A DNA stretch of 64,000 bases from JAGXQV01 sp964527565 (GCA_964527565.1 CAZGOY010000013.1:1-64000); one strand, 5' to 3'. Shown: positions 42,772-52,361, counted from the first letter of the stretch. Numbers and translations: made by a program. The notes: generated by a model from the letters alone, not told the origin.

Positions 42772-43685
42772 AAATCCGCACCCTTACCGCAGTCATCTCC
42801 GTCACCCTGGCGCTGGGTTTTCTGCTGCTGGCCTATCTCCTGCTGCAAATCCGTCTGGCCGGCCCGCTCAACCCGCAACAGGCCTGGTATCTGCAATGGG
42901 CGCTGCATGGTGTCGGCGCCACCTTTTTTATCGTCCTGCTGACGGTCAGCTATATCCGGCGCACGGTCATTGCCCCGGTCGCCCGCCTGATGCGGCATGC
43001 CGAACAGGTCGCCGCCGGCAACTATGCGGCGCGCACCGAAATTGAAACCCCCAACGAACTGGCCGTGCTGGCCGCCGGCTTCAACGAGATGTCCGCCGCC
43101 ATCGAGAGCGACATCGCCCAGCGCCGGCAAGTGGAAGCTGACCTGCTCGAAGCCAAGAACCGCCTGGAGGCGCTGGCCCATCAGGACGGCCTGACCGGCC
43201 TGCCCAACCGCCGCCGTTTCGACGACGGCCTGGACAAGGAGTGGCGCCGTGCGCGCCGCGAACAGCAGGCGCTGGCGGCATTGATGATGGACATCGATTA
43301 TTTCAAGGGATACAACGATCACTACGGCCACGGTGCCGGCGACGAGTGCCTCAAGCGGGTCGCCGCCGCCCTGGCGGGCGCGCTGGTGCGCCCCGGCGAC
43401 CTGGTGGCGCGCTACGGCGGGGAAGAATTCGTCGCCCTGCTTCCCGATACGGACCTGGAAGGCGCGCGTCTCGTCGCCGACCATCTGCGCAGCGCCGTCG
43501 AAGCCCTGGCGCTGCCCCACGAAAAATCCCAGGCCGCTGCGTGTGTGACCGTCAGCATCGGTTGCGCCAGCCTCATGCCCGGCCCGGACGACACCCCGGC
43601 GCAACTGCTCGAAGCCGCCGACCGCATGCTGTACCAGGCCAAGAGCGGCGGGCGCAACCGGGTTGCGTCCGGGTCAACCGGTTGA
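42768..43685 (+). CDS. HAMP-GGDEF diguanylate cyclase
   Basis: A 305-residue membrane protein. Two transmembrane helices (about 5-28 and 44-65) with a very short external loop are followed by HAMP (about 66-120) and GGDEF (about 135-300). The active site is intact (RYGGEEF) and the RPGD inhibitory site lies five residues before it, so it should make c-di-GMP with product inhibition. The TTG start overlaps the Hpt-HD-GYP stop (TTGA). Synthesis and presumed hydrolysis of c-di-GMP are thus coupled in one operon. Confidence 0.88.
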   Translation: MKIRTLTAVISVTLALGFLLLAYLLLQIRLAGPLNPQQAWYLQWALHGVGATFFIVLLTVSYIRRTVIAPVARLMRHAEQVAAGNYAARTEIETPNELAVLAAGFNEMSAAIESDIAQRRQVEADLLEAKNRLEALAHQDGLTGLPNRRRFDDGLDKEWRRARREQQALAALMMDIDYFKGYNDHYGHGAGDECLKRVAAALAGALVRPGDLVARYGGEEFVALLPDTDLEGARLVADHLRSAVEALALPHEKSQAAACVTVSIGCASLMPGPDDTPAQLLEAADRMLYQAKSGGRNRVASGSTG

Positions 43686-43785
43686 TCTGCGGTATCGCCC
43701 CATTTTTTCTTGCCCGTGGCGCTGGAATCGAGCCATCGCCGCGCTCTCGGCGCCCGGTTGGGGGTGGCTCGCCCGTTGTGAAATT

Positions 43786-45111
43786 TCAGGAAATTACCGG
43801 GGGTTCACTGGAAGGAGAAGTGGCAACCGACACCAGCACTTTGTCCACTCGATTGCGATCCATATCCATGACTTCGAAACGCCAGCCAGTAGTTTCGAAA
43901 TGGTCGGACGCCGCCGGAATGCGTCCGAGGACGTGCATGATGAGACCACCCAGCGTGTGGAAGTTATGCTCTTCTTCACCAGGCAGTTCATCGGCGATCT
44001 CAAGGACGGATTTCAGGCGTTCGATCCCGACATCGCCATCAACCAGCCAGGAACCGTCCTCGCGCTGCATCATATCGCGCTCTTCCGGGGCCTCTGGCAC
44101 CGATAGTTCGCCGACGATTGCGGCGAGCACGTCGGTTAGCGTGACCAGCCCCAGTACATCACCATATTCATTGACGATCAAGGCGAACTGGAGACGGGCG
44201 CGGCGGAAGTTTTCAAGTAATTGCGAGGTAGTCACCGATTCAGGCACATAGAGCGGCGGATGTAGCACGGACTCAATGTCGGCAAGCGTGATGCCATGAC
44301 CCGGCAGGACTTTTTTAAGAAGATTGCCGGTTTGCAGGATGCCGAGAATATGTTCCAGCCCGCCGCGACAGACCACCAATCTGGAATAGGCGGTATTGAC
44401 GATACGTTGACGGACGGTTTCCTCGTCTTCTTCCAGATCAACCACAAACATGTCGCGGCGCGGTGTCATGATGGCGGCGATGCGTTGTTCATCGAGACGC
44501 AACACGTTGGAGACGATTTCCTGCTCGCTTTCGTGGAACACGCCAGCTTCCGCTCCCTGACCCATCAATACATTGATTTCGTCGTCGGTCACAGGTGGCT
44601 CTTCCCGGTGGCGAGCACCCAGTAGACGCAAAATCATCGAACATGAACCTGAGAGGATGACTACCAGCGGATGGGTAATCCGGGCCAGAGTGATCATCGG
44701 GCGGGCAACCAGCGAAGCGAGTCCCTCCGGCGCCATGAGTGCCAGCCGTTTGGGCACCAGTTCGCCAACCACCACCGAAAAATAGGTTAGCCCGACCACG
44801 GTGATGGTCAGTGCGATAGCCTTGGCCCAAGGCGCCAAGGCCGGAATGCCGGTCAGCCACTCGGCCAGAGGATCGGCCACCGCCGCTTCACCGATTGCAC
44901 CACTGAGAATGCCGACCGAGGTAATGCCCACCTGGATGGTGGAAAGGAAGCTGGATGGTTCCTGATGTAGGGAGAGTGCGGCTTTGGCACCCAAGCTGCC
45001 GTCATCGGCAAGATTCTGAAGCCGCGCTTTGCGCGAGGAGACGACGGCGATTTCCGACATGGCGAAAATGCCGTTGATGAGGATGAGCAAGAAGATTAGC
45101 GCTATGTCCAT
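43786..45111 (-). CDS. CNNM/CorC family protein (DUF21-CBS-CorC_HlyC)
   Basis: A 441-residue membrane protein. The DUF21 transmembrane domain (MDIALIFLLILINGIFAMSE) covers about 1-195, a CBS pair about 210-335 (MTPRRDMFVVD, VNEYGDVLGLVTLTDVL), and a C-terminal CorC_HlyC domain about 350-425. Such proteins are linked to Mg2+/Co2+ efflux or metal homeostasis; older annotation as hemolysin is not supported. The second in-frame ATG (45111) is preferred as the family start. Monocistronic, convergent with the diguanylate cyclase. Confidence 0.87.
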   Translation of the reverse strand: MDIALIFLLILINGIFAMSEIAVVSSRKARLQNLADDGSLGAKAALSLHQEPSSFLSTIQVGITSVGILSGAIGEAAVADPLAEWLTGIPALAPWAKAIALTITVVGLTYFSVVVGELVPKRLALMAPEGLASLVARPMITLARITHPLVVILSGSCSMILRLLGARHREEPPVTDDEINVLMGQGAEAGVFHESEQEIVSNVLRLDEQRIAAIMTPRRDMFVVDLEEDEETVRQRIVNTAYSRLVVCRGGLEHILGILQTGNLLKKVLPGHGITLADIESVLHPPLYVPESVTTSQLLENFRRARLQFALIVNEYGDVLGLVTLTDVLAAIVGELSVPEAPEERDMMQREDGSWLVDGDVGIERLKSVLEIADELPGEEEHNFHTLGGLIMHVLGRIPAASDHFETTGWRFEVMDMDRNRVDKVLVSVATSPSSEPPVIS

Positions 45112-45275
45112 GCAGAAAGCCACCCATCGCCGAAAGAGCGCGTGGCCTCGGAGTCGAGATGACGGCGATTATAACATTCCCCTATCTGCGTAGCAGCCTT
45201 GGACAGAATGGCTGGCAGGGTTCTCGTGGGCACTGAATATCACGGCAATACACATATTGCTGTAGAATCCGAACG

Positions 45276-45313
45276 TGTTCTGTAATAACATCTACACATA
45301 TTTAAAATTTAAA
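45276..45313 (+). promoter_or_regulatory. AT-rich control region of chrBA
   Basis: The otherwise GC-rich sequence turns AT-rich before chrB. TGTT and AACA arms at 45276-45290 and the palindrome TTTAAAATTTAAA at 45301-45313 sit just upstream of the start. ChrB proteins are chromate-responsive regulators in several bacteria, so this is a plausible operator; the assignment is weak. Confidence 0.35.
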
Positions 45314-45330
45314 GCACCAAATACGATCCG

Positions 45331-46242
45331 ATGAATTTCCTCGCCCTTTTCGTTACCTTGCCGACCCGGCAGTCCGCGGGGCGCATGCGCGTCTGGCGCG
45401 CTTTGCGCGCGCTCGGCTGCGCCACCTTGCGCGACGGCGTTTATCTTTTGCCGGAATCCAGCAGTCACGCCGGTACCTTGATGCGGATCGCGGAAGAGGT
45501 GAAGGTGGCGCAAGGCACGGCGGATATCTTTGTGCTGGCTGGCCGCGACGATGCCCAGCAACAACGGCTTGTCGCGATGTTCGACCGCAGCGCGGATTAT
45601 GCGCGCCTGCTGGACGCCGCAGGCGCGGCGGAACCCGGCGATGCCAAGGCGTTGCGCGCCCTGCGCCGCGAACTGTCGGCGTTATCCGCCATCGATTATT
45701 TTCCCGGCGAGGCGCGCCGCCAGGCGGAGACGGCGCTGGCGGCGCTTGAAGCCGCCGCGACGGGCGAACCGCATGACGCGGCGGGCAAAATCCGCCGCCT
45801 CGCCGCCACCGCTTTCCAGGGGCGCATCTGGGCGACGCGCAAGCACCTGTGGGTGGACCGCATGGCGTCTGCCTGGCTGATCCGCCGTTTCATTGACGGG
45901 AAGGCCAGCTTCCTGTGGCTGGAAAAGCCCGCCGGATGCCCGCCCGAGGCGCTGGGATTCGACTTCGACGGCGCGGCGTTCACCCATGTCGATGGTTGCG
46001 TGACCTTCGAGGTGCTGGCGGCGAGTTTCGCCCTGGAGCGCGATCCCGCGATTGCCCGCATCGGCGCCATCGTGCATTGCCTCGATGCCGGCGGCGTTCC
46101 GGTGGCTGAGGCGGCGGGGGTCGAGGCGGTGCTGGCGGGCCTGCGCGCTGCCGCGCCGGACGACGACCAATTGCTGGCGGAGGCGAGCCGCGTCTTCGAC
46201 GGTCTTTACCGGCACTACCAACAGGAGAACCATGATGAGTGA
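45331..46242 (+). CDS. chrB: chromate resistance regulator ChrB
   Basis: A 303-residue ChrB with both family parts: an N-terminal domain (FLALFVTLPTRQSAGRMRVWRALRALG) and the C-terminal ChrB domain with KHLWVDRMASAWLIRRFID, GFDFDGAAFTHVDG and RIGAIVHCLD. It regulates or assists chromate efflux. An AGGAG site near its 3' end serves chrA, which starts 11 bases before the chrB stop. The two genes form a compact resistance operon. Confidence 0.9.
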   Translation: MNFLALFVTLPTRQSAGRMRVWRALRALGCATLRDGVYLLPESSSHAGTLMRIAEEVKVAQGTADIFVLAGRDDAQQQRLVAMFDRSADYARLLDAAGAAEPGDAKALRALRRELSALSAIDYFPGEARRQAETALAALEAAATGEPHDAAGKIRRLAATAFQGRIWATRKHLWVDRMASAWLIRRFIDGKASFLWLEKPAGCPPEALGFDFDGAAFTHVDGCVTFEVLAASFALERDPAIARIGAIVHCLDAGGVPVAEAAGVEAVLAGLRAAAPDDDQLLAEASRVFDGLYRHYQQENHDE

Positions 46243-47584
46243 ACCCGTCCCCACCTCGCCGCCGCCCGCGCCCACTTTCGGCGAAGCGGCCAAATACTGG
46301 CTCAAGCTGGGTTTCATCAGCTTCGGCGGCCCCGCCGGGCAAATCGCCATGATGCACCAGGAACTGGTCGAGCGCCGCCGCTGGATTTCCGAGCACCGCT
46401 ACCTGCACGCGCTCAACTTCTGCATGTTGCTGCCGGGGCCGGAGGCCATCCAGCTCGCCATTTACATCAGTTGGCTACTGCACGGCGTGCGCGGCGCGGT
46501 GGTGGCGGGGGTGCTGTTCTTCATGCCGGCCTTCGTGCTGTTGTCGCTGCTGGCCGCCGTCTATCTTTCTTACGGCGACGTGCCCGCCGTGCAGGGCATC
46601 TTTTACGGCATCAAGCCCGCCGTGGTGGCGGTGGTGCTGTTCGCCGCCTGGCGCATCGGTGCGCGGGCAGTCAAGAACGAAGTGCTGTTCGGCATTACCG
46701 CGCTGGCTTTCGTCGGCATCTTTTTCTTCAAGATCGACTTTCCCTGGATCGTGCTGGCGGCGGCCCTGCTCGGCGTCATCGGCGGCAAGCTGATGCCCGG
46801 CAAGTTCAAAATGGGCGGCGGCCACGGCGCCAGCCACCAGCAATACGGCCCGGCGCTGATCGACGACGACACCCCGCCGCCGGCGCACGCGAAGTTCACC
46901 TGGGGGAAACTGGCGCTCACGGTTGCGCTATTCGCCGTACTCTGGGGAGCGGCCATGCTGGCGCTGATCGGCCACGGCGAACACGGCAGTCTTTTCGACA
47001 TGGGGGACTTTTTTACCAAGGCCGCCTTCCTCACCATCGGCGGCGCCTATGCCGTGTTGCCCTATGTCTACCAGGGCGCGGTGGAACACTACGGCTGGCT
47101 TACCGGCCCGCAGATGATGGACGGCCTGGCGCTGGGCGAAACCACGCCGGGGCCGCTCATCATGGTGGTGACCTGGGTCGGCTACCTGGGCGGCGTCGCC
47201 AAGGGGGTTTTCGGCAATCCCGTCGCCGCCGGGCTGGCGGGTGCTGCGGTGGCAACTTTCTTCACCTTCCTGCCGTCCTTCCTGTTCATTCTGGGCGCCG
47301 GGCCGCTGGTGGAATCGACGCGCGGCGAGCTGAAATTCACCGCGCCGCTCACCGCCATCACCGCAGCGGTGGTCGGGGTGATCCTCAATCTCGCCACCTT
47401 CTTCGCCTGGCACACCTTTTGGCCGCAGGCGAGCGACGCCGCGCCCTTCGCCGGGCCGTTCGACGCCGTTCCGGTCATCATCGCGCTTGCCGCCTTCGTC
47501 GCCCTGTGGAAATACAAGGCCGACATCATGAAGGTGATCGCCGTCTGCGCGGTGTTTGGCCTGCTTTACAGCTTTGCCGCATAA
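46232..47584 (+). CDS. chrA: chromate efflux protein ChrA
   Basis: A 450-residue long-type (two-domain) ChrA. Each half begins with the CHR motif: LKLGFISFGGPAGQIAMMH near the N-terminus and AAFLTIGGAYAVLPYV after residue 265, with LALGETTPGPLIMVVTWVGY. About ten to twelve hydrophobic helices are seen, with a charged cytosolic loop rich in Gly/His (about 190-230). It exports chromate using the proton gradient. Two adjacent ATGs; the first is well spaced from AGGAG. Confidence 0.92.
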   Translation: MMSEPVPTSPPPAPTFGEAAKYWLKLGFISFGGPAGQIAMMHQELVERRRWISEHRYLHALNFCMLLPGPEAIQLAIYISWLLHGVRGAVVAGVLFFMPAFVLLSLLAAVYLSYGDVPAVQGIFYGIKPAVVAVVLFAAWRIGARAVKNEVLFGITALAFVGIFFFKIDFPWIVLAAALLGVIGGKLMPGKFKMGGGHGASHQQYGPALIDDDTPPPAHAKFTWGKLALTVALFAVLWGAAMLALIGHGEHGSLFDMGDFFTKAAFLTIGGAYAVLPYVYQGAVEHYGWLTGPQMMDGLALGETTPGPLIMVVTWVGYLGGVAKGVFGNPVAAGLAGAAVATFFTFLPSFLFILGAGPLVESTRGELKFTAPLTAITAAVVGVILNLATFFAWHTFWPQASDAAPFAGPFDAVPVIIALAAFVALWKYKADIMKVIAVCAVFGLLYSFAA

Positions 47585-47617
47585 GGCGCGCGCTGCCATT
47601 CATCGGCTAGGGGATGC

Positions 47618-48592
47618 TCAAGCGCGGCTGTTGTCGTTTTCAGCGGGAGCGTTGGCTTTCAGCGCATCAAACCGTTCGCGGATGTGTTTGACGGAGACTT
47701 CCAGGGCTTTCCGTTCCGCCTCGCTCAAGTGCAGCTGGATCACCCGTTCCACGCCGCGCGCGCCGATCAGCGCCGGCACGCCGACGTAAAGGCCGTCCAC
47801 GCCGTATTCCTGCCTGAGATATACCGCGCACGGCAGCGTCACCTGGCGGTCGTTGAGGATGCAGTCGAGCACTTCGACCGTTGCCGTGCCGGGGGCGTAG
47901 TAGGCCGAGCCGGTCTTGATCAGGTTGACGATCTCCGAGCCGCCATGGCGCACGCGCTCGACGATGGCGCCGATGCGTTCCTGGGGCATCAGTTCGCTGA
48001 TGGGAACGCCGTCGACGCGGCAATGATCCACCAGCGGCACCATTTCGGTGCCGTGGTCGCCCAGCACCATGGCGTCCACCCGGCTGGCGCCGATGCCCAG
48101 TTCCTCGGCGATGAAGGTCTTGAAGCGGGCGCTGTCGAGCACGCCGGATACGCCGATCACCCGTTCGCTGGGAAAGCCGCTGATCTCGTAAGCGAGTTGC
48201 GCCATGGTGTTGACCGGGTTGGTCACCACCACCAGGACGCAGTCCGGGGAATGTTTGACCGCTTCCCGCGTGACGGAGCGCACGATGGCCGCGTTCGCCT
48301 CCAGCAGGTCGTCGCGCGACATGCCCGGCTTGCGCGCCAGACCGGCGGTAATCACCACCACGTCTGAATCGGCGGTGTCCGCGTAGTCGCCGGTTCCCTT
48401 TACCACCCGGTCGATGTTGGCCGTCGCCATGGCCTGGGTGATATCCAGCCCGGTGCCGCGCGCCTTGTCGGCGTTCTGGTCGAGCAGGACGATGTCGGCC
48501 AGATCCTTGCCCGCCGCATACACGGCGATATGGCTGCCGACATTGCCGGCGCCGATGATGGAGAGTTTTGCTTCGCGATTGAATCCTGGCAT
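47618..48592 (-). CDS. mdh: malate dehydrogenase, lactate-dehydrogenase-like type
   Basis: A 324-residue NAD-dependent enzyme with the Rossmann motif IIGAGNVGSHIAVYAA, the substrate-specificity loop LARKPGMSRDDLL (Arg at the position that selects malate over lactate) and the catalytic His in LGDHGTEMVPL. It belongs to the tetrameric LDH-like MDH type and interconverts malate and oxaloacetate in the TCA cycle. It converges on chrA. No other TCA gene is nearby. Confidence 0.92.
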   Translation of the reverse strand: MPGFNREAKLSIIGAGNVGSHIAVYAAGKDLADIVLLDQNADKARGTGLDITQAMATANIDRVVKGTGDYADTADSDVVVITAGLARKPGMSRDDLLEANAAIVRSVTREAVKHSPDCVLVVVTNPVNTMAQLAYEISGFPSERVIGVSGVLDSARFKTFIAEELGIGASRVDAMVLGDHGTEMVPLVDHCRVDGVPISELMPQERIGAIVERVRHGGSEIVNLIKTGSAYYAPGTATVEVLDCILNDRQVTLPCAVYLRQEYGVDGLYVGVPALIGARGVERVIQLHLSEAERKALEVSVKHIRERFDALKANAPAENDNSRA

Positions 48593-48938
48593 GGTTGCAT
48601 CCCGGCCGCCGCGGCGGCGTCATCCAAAAGTACCGGAGAATAGGGGAATCAACCGCGCGAATCAACCGGTAATTCCCCGGCAACCCAGGCAAATTCCATG
48701 CGTATTCCTCGTAATCTGCCTCGACAGACAATGTAAATGCGGGGTGTGACCATGGTCATTCTATCAAATTGAAATCAGCACGAATCAGGTCGATAATTTT
48801 CTCGCCCAGTTCGGTTTGCCGGGCGAACTCGGGCCAGTTGTTCCTTTTTGAAGGTCAGCACCACAAATTTGAAGCGGCTAAATACCATTCCAGTCGATTT
48901 CTTCACAGGCGTGACGCAGGCGTACAATCCCTTCCATC
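48593..48938. other. 346-base intergenic region with a possible gene scrap
   Basis: No convincing gene. On the minus strand 48756-48850 encodes WPEFARQTELGEKIIDLIRA followed by DFNLIE and a stop, and the bases before it encode KFVVLTFKKEQLA in another frame. Together this could be the frameshifted tail of a lost protein of unknown family. The upstream regions of mdh and mlaE share the rest. Confidence 0.35.
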
Positions 48939-50054
48939 ATGGAATGCCACCTCGCCCCACCCATCCCGTCCGGCGAAAGCCACCTGATCCGCCTTGGCGG
49001 AGCCTGGACGCTGGGGCATATTGATGCGCTGGAGCAGCGTCTCGGGGAATATGCCTGGCCCGCAGGCGGGCTGCTTCTCGACGGGGCCGCGCTGGACGCC
49101 CTGGATACCGCCGGGGCATGGCTGCTGCTTCGCACCCGCACCCTTCTTGAGAGCCGCGGGCGCAAAGTGGAAATCCAGGGGCTGAAACCCGGATTCGCTT
49201 CGCTGATGAATATGGTCTCGGCATCCGCCGCAAACTCCGCGGTTACCCGCCCGCAACGCTTTTCCTGGCTGGCGCGGCTGGGCCGCAACTTCGCGGGTCA
49301 TTTCGAACAGGCGACCGGCATGTTGTCCTTCATCGGCGAGGCTTTCACGGCGGGGCTGCGCCTGCTCCGGCAGCCTTCCCGCCTGCGCCTGCGTCCGGTG
49401 CTGCACAACATCCAGAGCGCGGGCGTCGAGGCGCTGCCCATCGTCGGCCTGCTGTCCTTCCTGATGGGGCTGGTGCTGTCCTACCAGGGCGCGAGCCAAC
49501 TGGCGCGCTACGGCGCCAGCATTTTCGTCGCCGACCTGGTCGGATTGTCGATGCTGCGCGAAATGGGGCCGCTGCTCACCGCCATCATCATCGCCGGACG
49601 TTCCGGCTCGGCGTTTACCGCGCAGATCGGCACCATGAAGGTGACGGAAGAAATCGAGGCCATGCGCACCATCGGCATCTCCCCCATGGAACTGCTGGTG
49701 CTGCCCAAGATACTTGCCCTGCTGATCGCCCTGCCCCTGCTCACCGTATACGCCGACATCATGGGCGTGCTCGGCGGCATGGTGATGGCAAAATCCCAGC
49801 TCGGCATCAACTTTCACGACTTCCTCGACCGTTTCGACAAGGCCATCTCGCTGGCCTCCTTGATGGTCGGCATCGGCAAGGCGGCGGTGTTTTCCCTGAT
49901 CGTGGCGCTGGTCGGGTGTTTTCAGGGATTCCGGGTGAGCGGGAGCGCCGACAGCGTGGGGGCGCAAACCACCGTATCGGTGGTGCAGGCGATTTTCCTG
50001 GTCATCGTGCTCGACGCGGTGTTTTCCGTGCTTTTCAGCTGGCTGGATATATGA
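48939..50054 (+). CDS. mlaE: MlaE-type permease with N-terminal STAS domain
   Basis: A 371-residue protein. Residues 1-95 form a STAS domain (LGGAWTLGHIDALEQRL, LDGAALDALDTAGAWLLL) like MlaB. The rest is the MlaE permease with VLSYQGASQLARYGASIFVADLVG, LREMGPLLTAIIIAGRSGSAFTAQIG and the EEIEAMRTIGISPMELLV coupling helix. It moves phospholipid between the inner membrane and MlaD. The STAS fusion replaces a separate MlaB. It overlaps mlaF by four bases. Confidence 0.92.
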   Translation: MECHLAPPIPSGESHLIRLGGAWTLGHIDALEQRLGEYAWPAGGLLLDGAALDALDTAGAWLLLRTRTLLESRGRKVEIQGLKPGFASLMNMVSASAANSAVTRPQRFSWLARLGRNFAGHFEQATGMLSFIGEAFTAGLRLLRQPSRLRLRPVLHNIQSAGVEALPIVGLLSFLMGLVLSYQGASQLARYGASIFVADLVGLSMLREMGPLLTAIIIAGRSGSAFTAQIGTMKVTEEIEAMRTIGISPMELLVLPKILALLIALPLLTVYADIMGVLGGMVMAKSQLGINFHDFLDRFDKAISLASLMVGIGKAAVFSLIVALVGCFQGFRVSGSADSVGAQTTVSVVQAIFLVIVLDAVFSVLFSWLDI

Positions 50055-50833
50055 CGCCGGGACCGCTTATCATCGAAGTGAAGGATCTCTGCACGCGCTT
50101 CGGCGACGCGGTGGTGCATGAAAACGTGAGCTTGGCGGTGCGCCGCGGTGAAATCTTCGCCCTCGTCGGCGGCAGCGGTTGCGGAAAATCCACCCTGCTG
50201 CGGGAGATCATCCTGCTACAGGCGCCGCAATCGGGCTCGATAAACGTCTTCGGCCAGCCGGTGCTGGGTCTCGACGACGAAACGGCGCGTCCCCTGCGGC
50301 GGCGCTGGGGGGTGATGTTCGAGCGCGGCGCGCTGTTCAGTTCGCTCACCGTGCTGGAAAACGTCGGCCTGCCCTTGCGCGAGCACACCCGCCTGAACGA
50401 CGCGCTGATCGACGAGCTGGCGGCCCTGAAAATCGCCCTGGCCGGGCTGCCGCCCAGCGCCGGAGCGAAATACCCCAGCGAACTTTCCGGCGGCATGCGC
50501 AAGCGCGCCGCCCTGGCGCGCGCCTTGGCCCTGGACCCGGAACTGCTGTTTTTGGACGAACCGACCGCCGGACTCGACCCCTTGAGCGCCGGCGGCTTTG
50601 ACGAACTGGTGCGCAACCTGAAGGAATCCCTCGGCCTCACCATCATGATGGTGACGCACGATCTCGACCTGCTGTGGCGCGTGGCAGACCGGGTGGCGGT
50701 GCTGGGGGAAAACCGGGTGCTGGGCATCGGCACCATGGAGGAACTCGCGCGGGCGGAACACCCGCTCATCCGCGAGTATTTTTACGGCCCGCGTGGGCGC
50801 GCGGCGAGGGAGCAATCGTGGAAACAAAAGTAA
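50051..50833 (+). CDS. mlaF: MlaF-type ABC ATPase
   Basis: A 260-residue ABC ATPase: Walker A GGSGCGKSTLLREII, signature LSGGMRKRAALARALA, Walker B LLFLDEPTAGLDP and the switch His in MMVTHDLDLL. It powers phospholipid transport with MlaE. The ATG overlaps the mlaE stop (ATGA) and its own end overlaps mlaD by 16 bases. Confidence 0.93.
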   Translation: MTPGPLIIEVKDLCTRFGDAVVHENVSLAVRRGEIFALVGGSGCGKSTLLREIILLQAPQSGSINVFGQPVLGLDDETARPLRRRWGVMFERGALFSSLTVLENVGLPLREHTRLNDALIDELAALKIALAGLPPSAGAKYPSELSGGMRKRAALARALALDPELLFLDEPTAGLDPLSAGGFDELVRNLKESLGLTIMMVTHDLDLLWRVADRVAVLGENRVLGIGTMEELARAEHPLIREYFYGPRGRAAREQSWKQK

Positions 50834-51750
50834 ATTACACCCTGGTCGGACTTTTCGTGCTGCTGCTCGGCGCCGCGCTGGTGGCCGGCATCCTGTGGCT
50901 GAGCGCGGGCGGCAGCTACCGCAAGGCATACGACATCTACCTGGCCTATACCGGCGAATCGGTGTCCGGCCTCAATTTCGAGGCGCCGGTCAAATATCGC
51001 GGCGTGGAGGTGGGCCGGGTCAAACGCATTTCCCTGGATCAGGGCGAACGGGTGCGCCTGGAACTGGAAATCGAACGCGGCACGCCGATCCGCACCAACA
51101 CCGTGGCCGTGCTGCGCATGCAGGGATTGACCGGCGTGGCCTACGTGGAACTCGACGGCGGCACGCGCGAGGCGCCCCTGCTCGAAGCGCGGGACGGCAA
51201 AAAATATCCCGTGATCGAAACCGGCCCCTCGCTGCTGACGCGGGTGGACACGGCGGCAACGGACGCCCTCGCCAGCCTGGAACGGATTTCCACCAGCATC
51301 AACGCGACGCTCGACGAGGGCAACCGCCAATCCTTCAAAAAGCTGCTTGCCGACCTGGCAACCCTGTCAGGCGCCCTGGTGGCGCGCAAGGACGCCATCG
51401 AATCCGTGTTGCAAGGCGCGGCGCGCACCGCCGAGAACAGCGCCAGGGCCAGCGCGGAACTCCCGCGCCTGATCGAGCGCATGGACGCCGGCGCGCAGGC
51501 CCTGGAGAAAATGGGCAACGACGTTTCGCGCCTCGGCGCGCAGACCGGCAAACTGGTGGATAATGCCAACGACGGCGTGAGCCGGGCGAAGAACCAACTG
51601 CTGCCCGAACTGGAGCACACCCTGGCCGAAGTGCGCGAATTAAGCGCGGTGCTCAAACAGTTGGGAAGCGCGCTGGGGAATAACCCCGACATGTTGCTGC
51701 TTGGCCGTCAGCCGCCCGCACCGGGGCCGGGAGAACAGGAGAAAAAATGA
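50818..51750 (+). CDS. mlaD: MlaD/MCE domain protein
   Basis: A 310-residue protein with one N-terminal transmembrane helix (YTLVGLFVLLLGAALVAGILWL), an MCE domain at about 40-120 (GESVSGLNFEAPVKYRGVEVGRV, TGVAYVELDGG) and a long periplasmic helical tail (about 150-290). It is longer than E. coli MlaD (183), so it may form a tunnel-like extension. The GTG start overlaps mlaF; the stop overlaps the lipoprotein start. Confidence 0.9.
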   Translation: METKVNYTLVGLFVLLLGAALVAGILWLSAGGSYRKAYDIYLAYTGESVSGLNFEAPVKYRGVEVGRVKRISLDQGERVRLELEIERGTPIRTNTVAVLRMQGLTGVAYVELDGGTREAPLLEARDGKKYPVIETGPSLLTRVDTAATDALASLERISTSINATLDEGNRQSFKKLLADLATLSGALVARKDAIESVLQGAARTAENSARASAELPRLIERMDAGAQALEKMGNDVSRLGAQTGKLVDNANDGVSRAKNQLLPELEHTLAEVRELSAVLKQLGSALGNNPDMLLLGRQPPAPGPGEQEKK

Positions 51751-52361
51751 AACGCATCGCAAACGGTATCGTCGCCGTCCTGTTGCTGGCTCTCGGCGGA
51801 TGCGGCTCCCTGCTGCCTGCCCGGCCCGCGCCGCCCGCCACCTACGCCCTGGAAGCGCAATTCCAGCCGACCGCCGCGCCGCCGCAAAATGCGCCCACCC
51901 TGCTGGTGGCGCGCCCCAGGGAAAGCGCGGGTTTCGACAGCGCGCGCATGGCCTACGTAAAAAGGCCCCACGAACTGGACTATTTTTCCCGCAATCAGTG
52001 GATCGACACTCCCGGCAGGATGCTTGCGCCGCTGCTGTTGCAGGCGCTGGAAGCCAGCGGCGCCTTCCGCGCCGTCACCCCGGCTCCCGGCCCGGTTAGC
52101 GGCCAATTGCGGCTGGAAACCGACATCCTGCGCCTGCAACAGGAATTCCTGGACACGCCGAGCCGGGTACGCTTCACCCTGCGCGCCCAGTTGATCGACG
52201 TGCCCGGCAAGCGGGTGATCGCCACGCGGGAGTTCGACATCCTCGAAAACGCCCCCAGCGACGACCCTTACGGCGGCGTATTGGCCGCCAACCGGGCAGT
52301 GCAGCGCGCCCTCAACGAAGCGGCGGCGTTTTGCGCCGCCCAGGCTGCTGCTCTCAGATGA
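51747..52361 (+). CDS. ABC-type transport auxiliary lipoprotein (PqiC-like)
   Basis: A 204-residue lipoprotein with a signal peptide and lipobox LALGGC (Cys19), then YALEAQFQPT and the family's RMAYVKRPHELDYFSRNQWIDTP region. PqiC-like proteins sit at the outer membrane and complete MCE transport systems. It is the fourth gene of the mla operon, overlapping mlaD (ATGA). No mlaC or mlaA is in the window. Its 3' end overlaps the convergent cheX gene by 8 bases. Confidence 0.88.
   Translation: MKRIANGIVAVLLLALGGCGSLLPARPAPPATYALEAQFQPTAAPPQNAPTLLVARPRESAGFDSARMAYVKRPHELDYFSRNQWIDTPGRMLAPLLLQALEASGAFRAVTPAPGPVSGQLRLETDILRLQQEFLDTPSRVRFTLRAQLIDVPGKRVIATREFDILENAPSDDPYGGVLAANRAVQRALNEAAAFCAAQAAALR

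Noticed and set aside
43786..45111. Hemolysin
   Set aside because: The historical name for DUF21-CBS-CorC proteins; domain content fits a metal-homeostasis CNNM/CorC protein.
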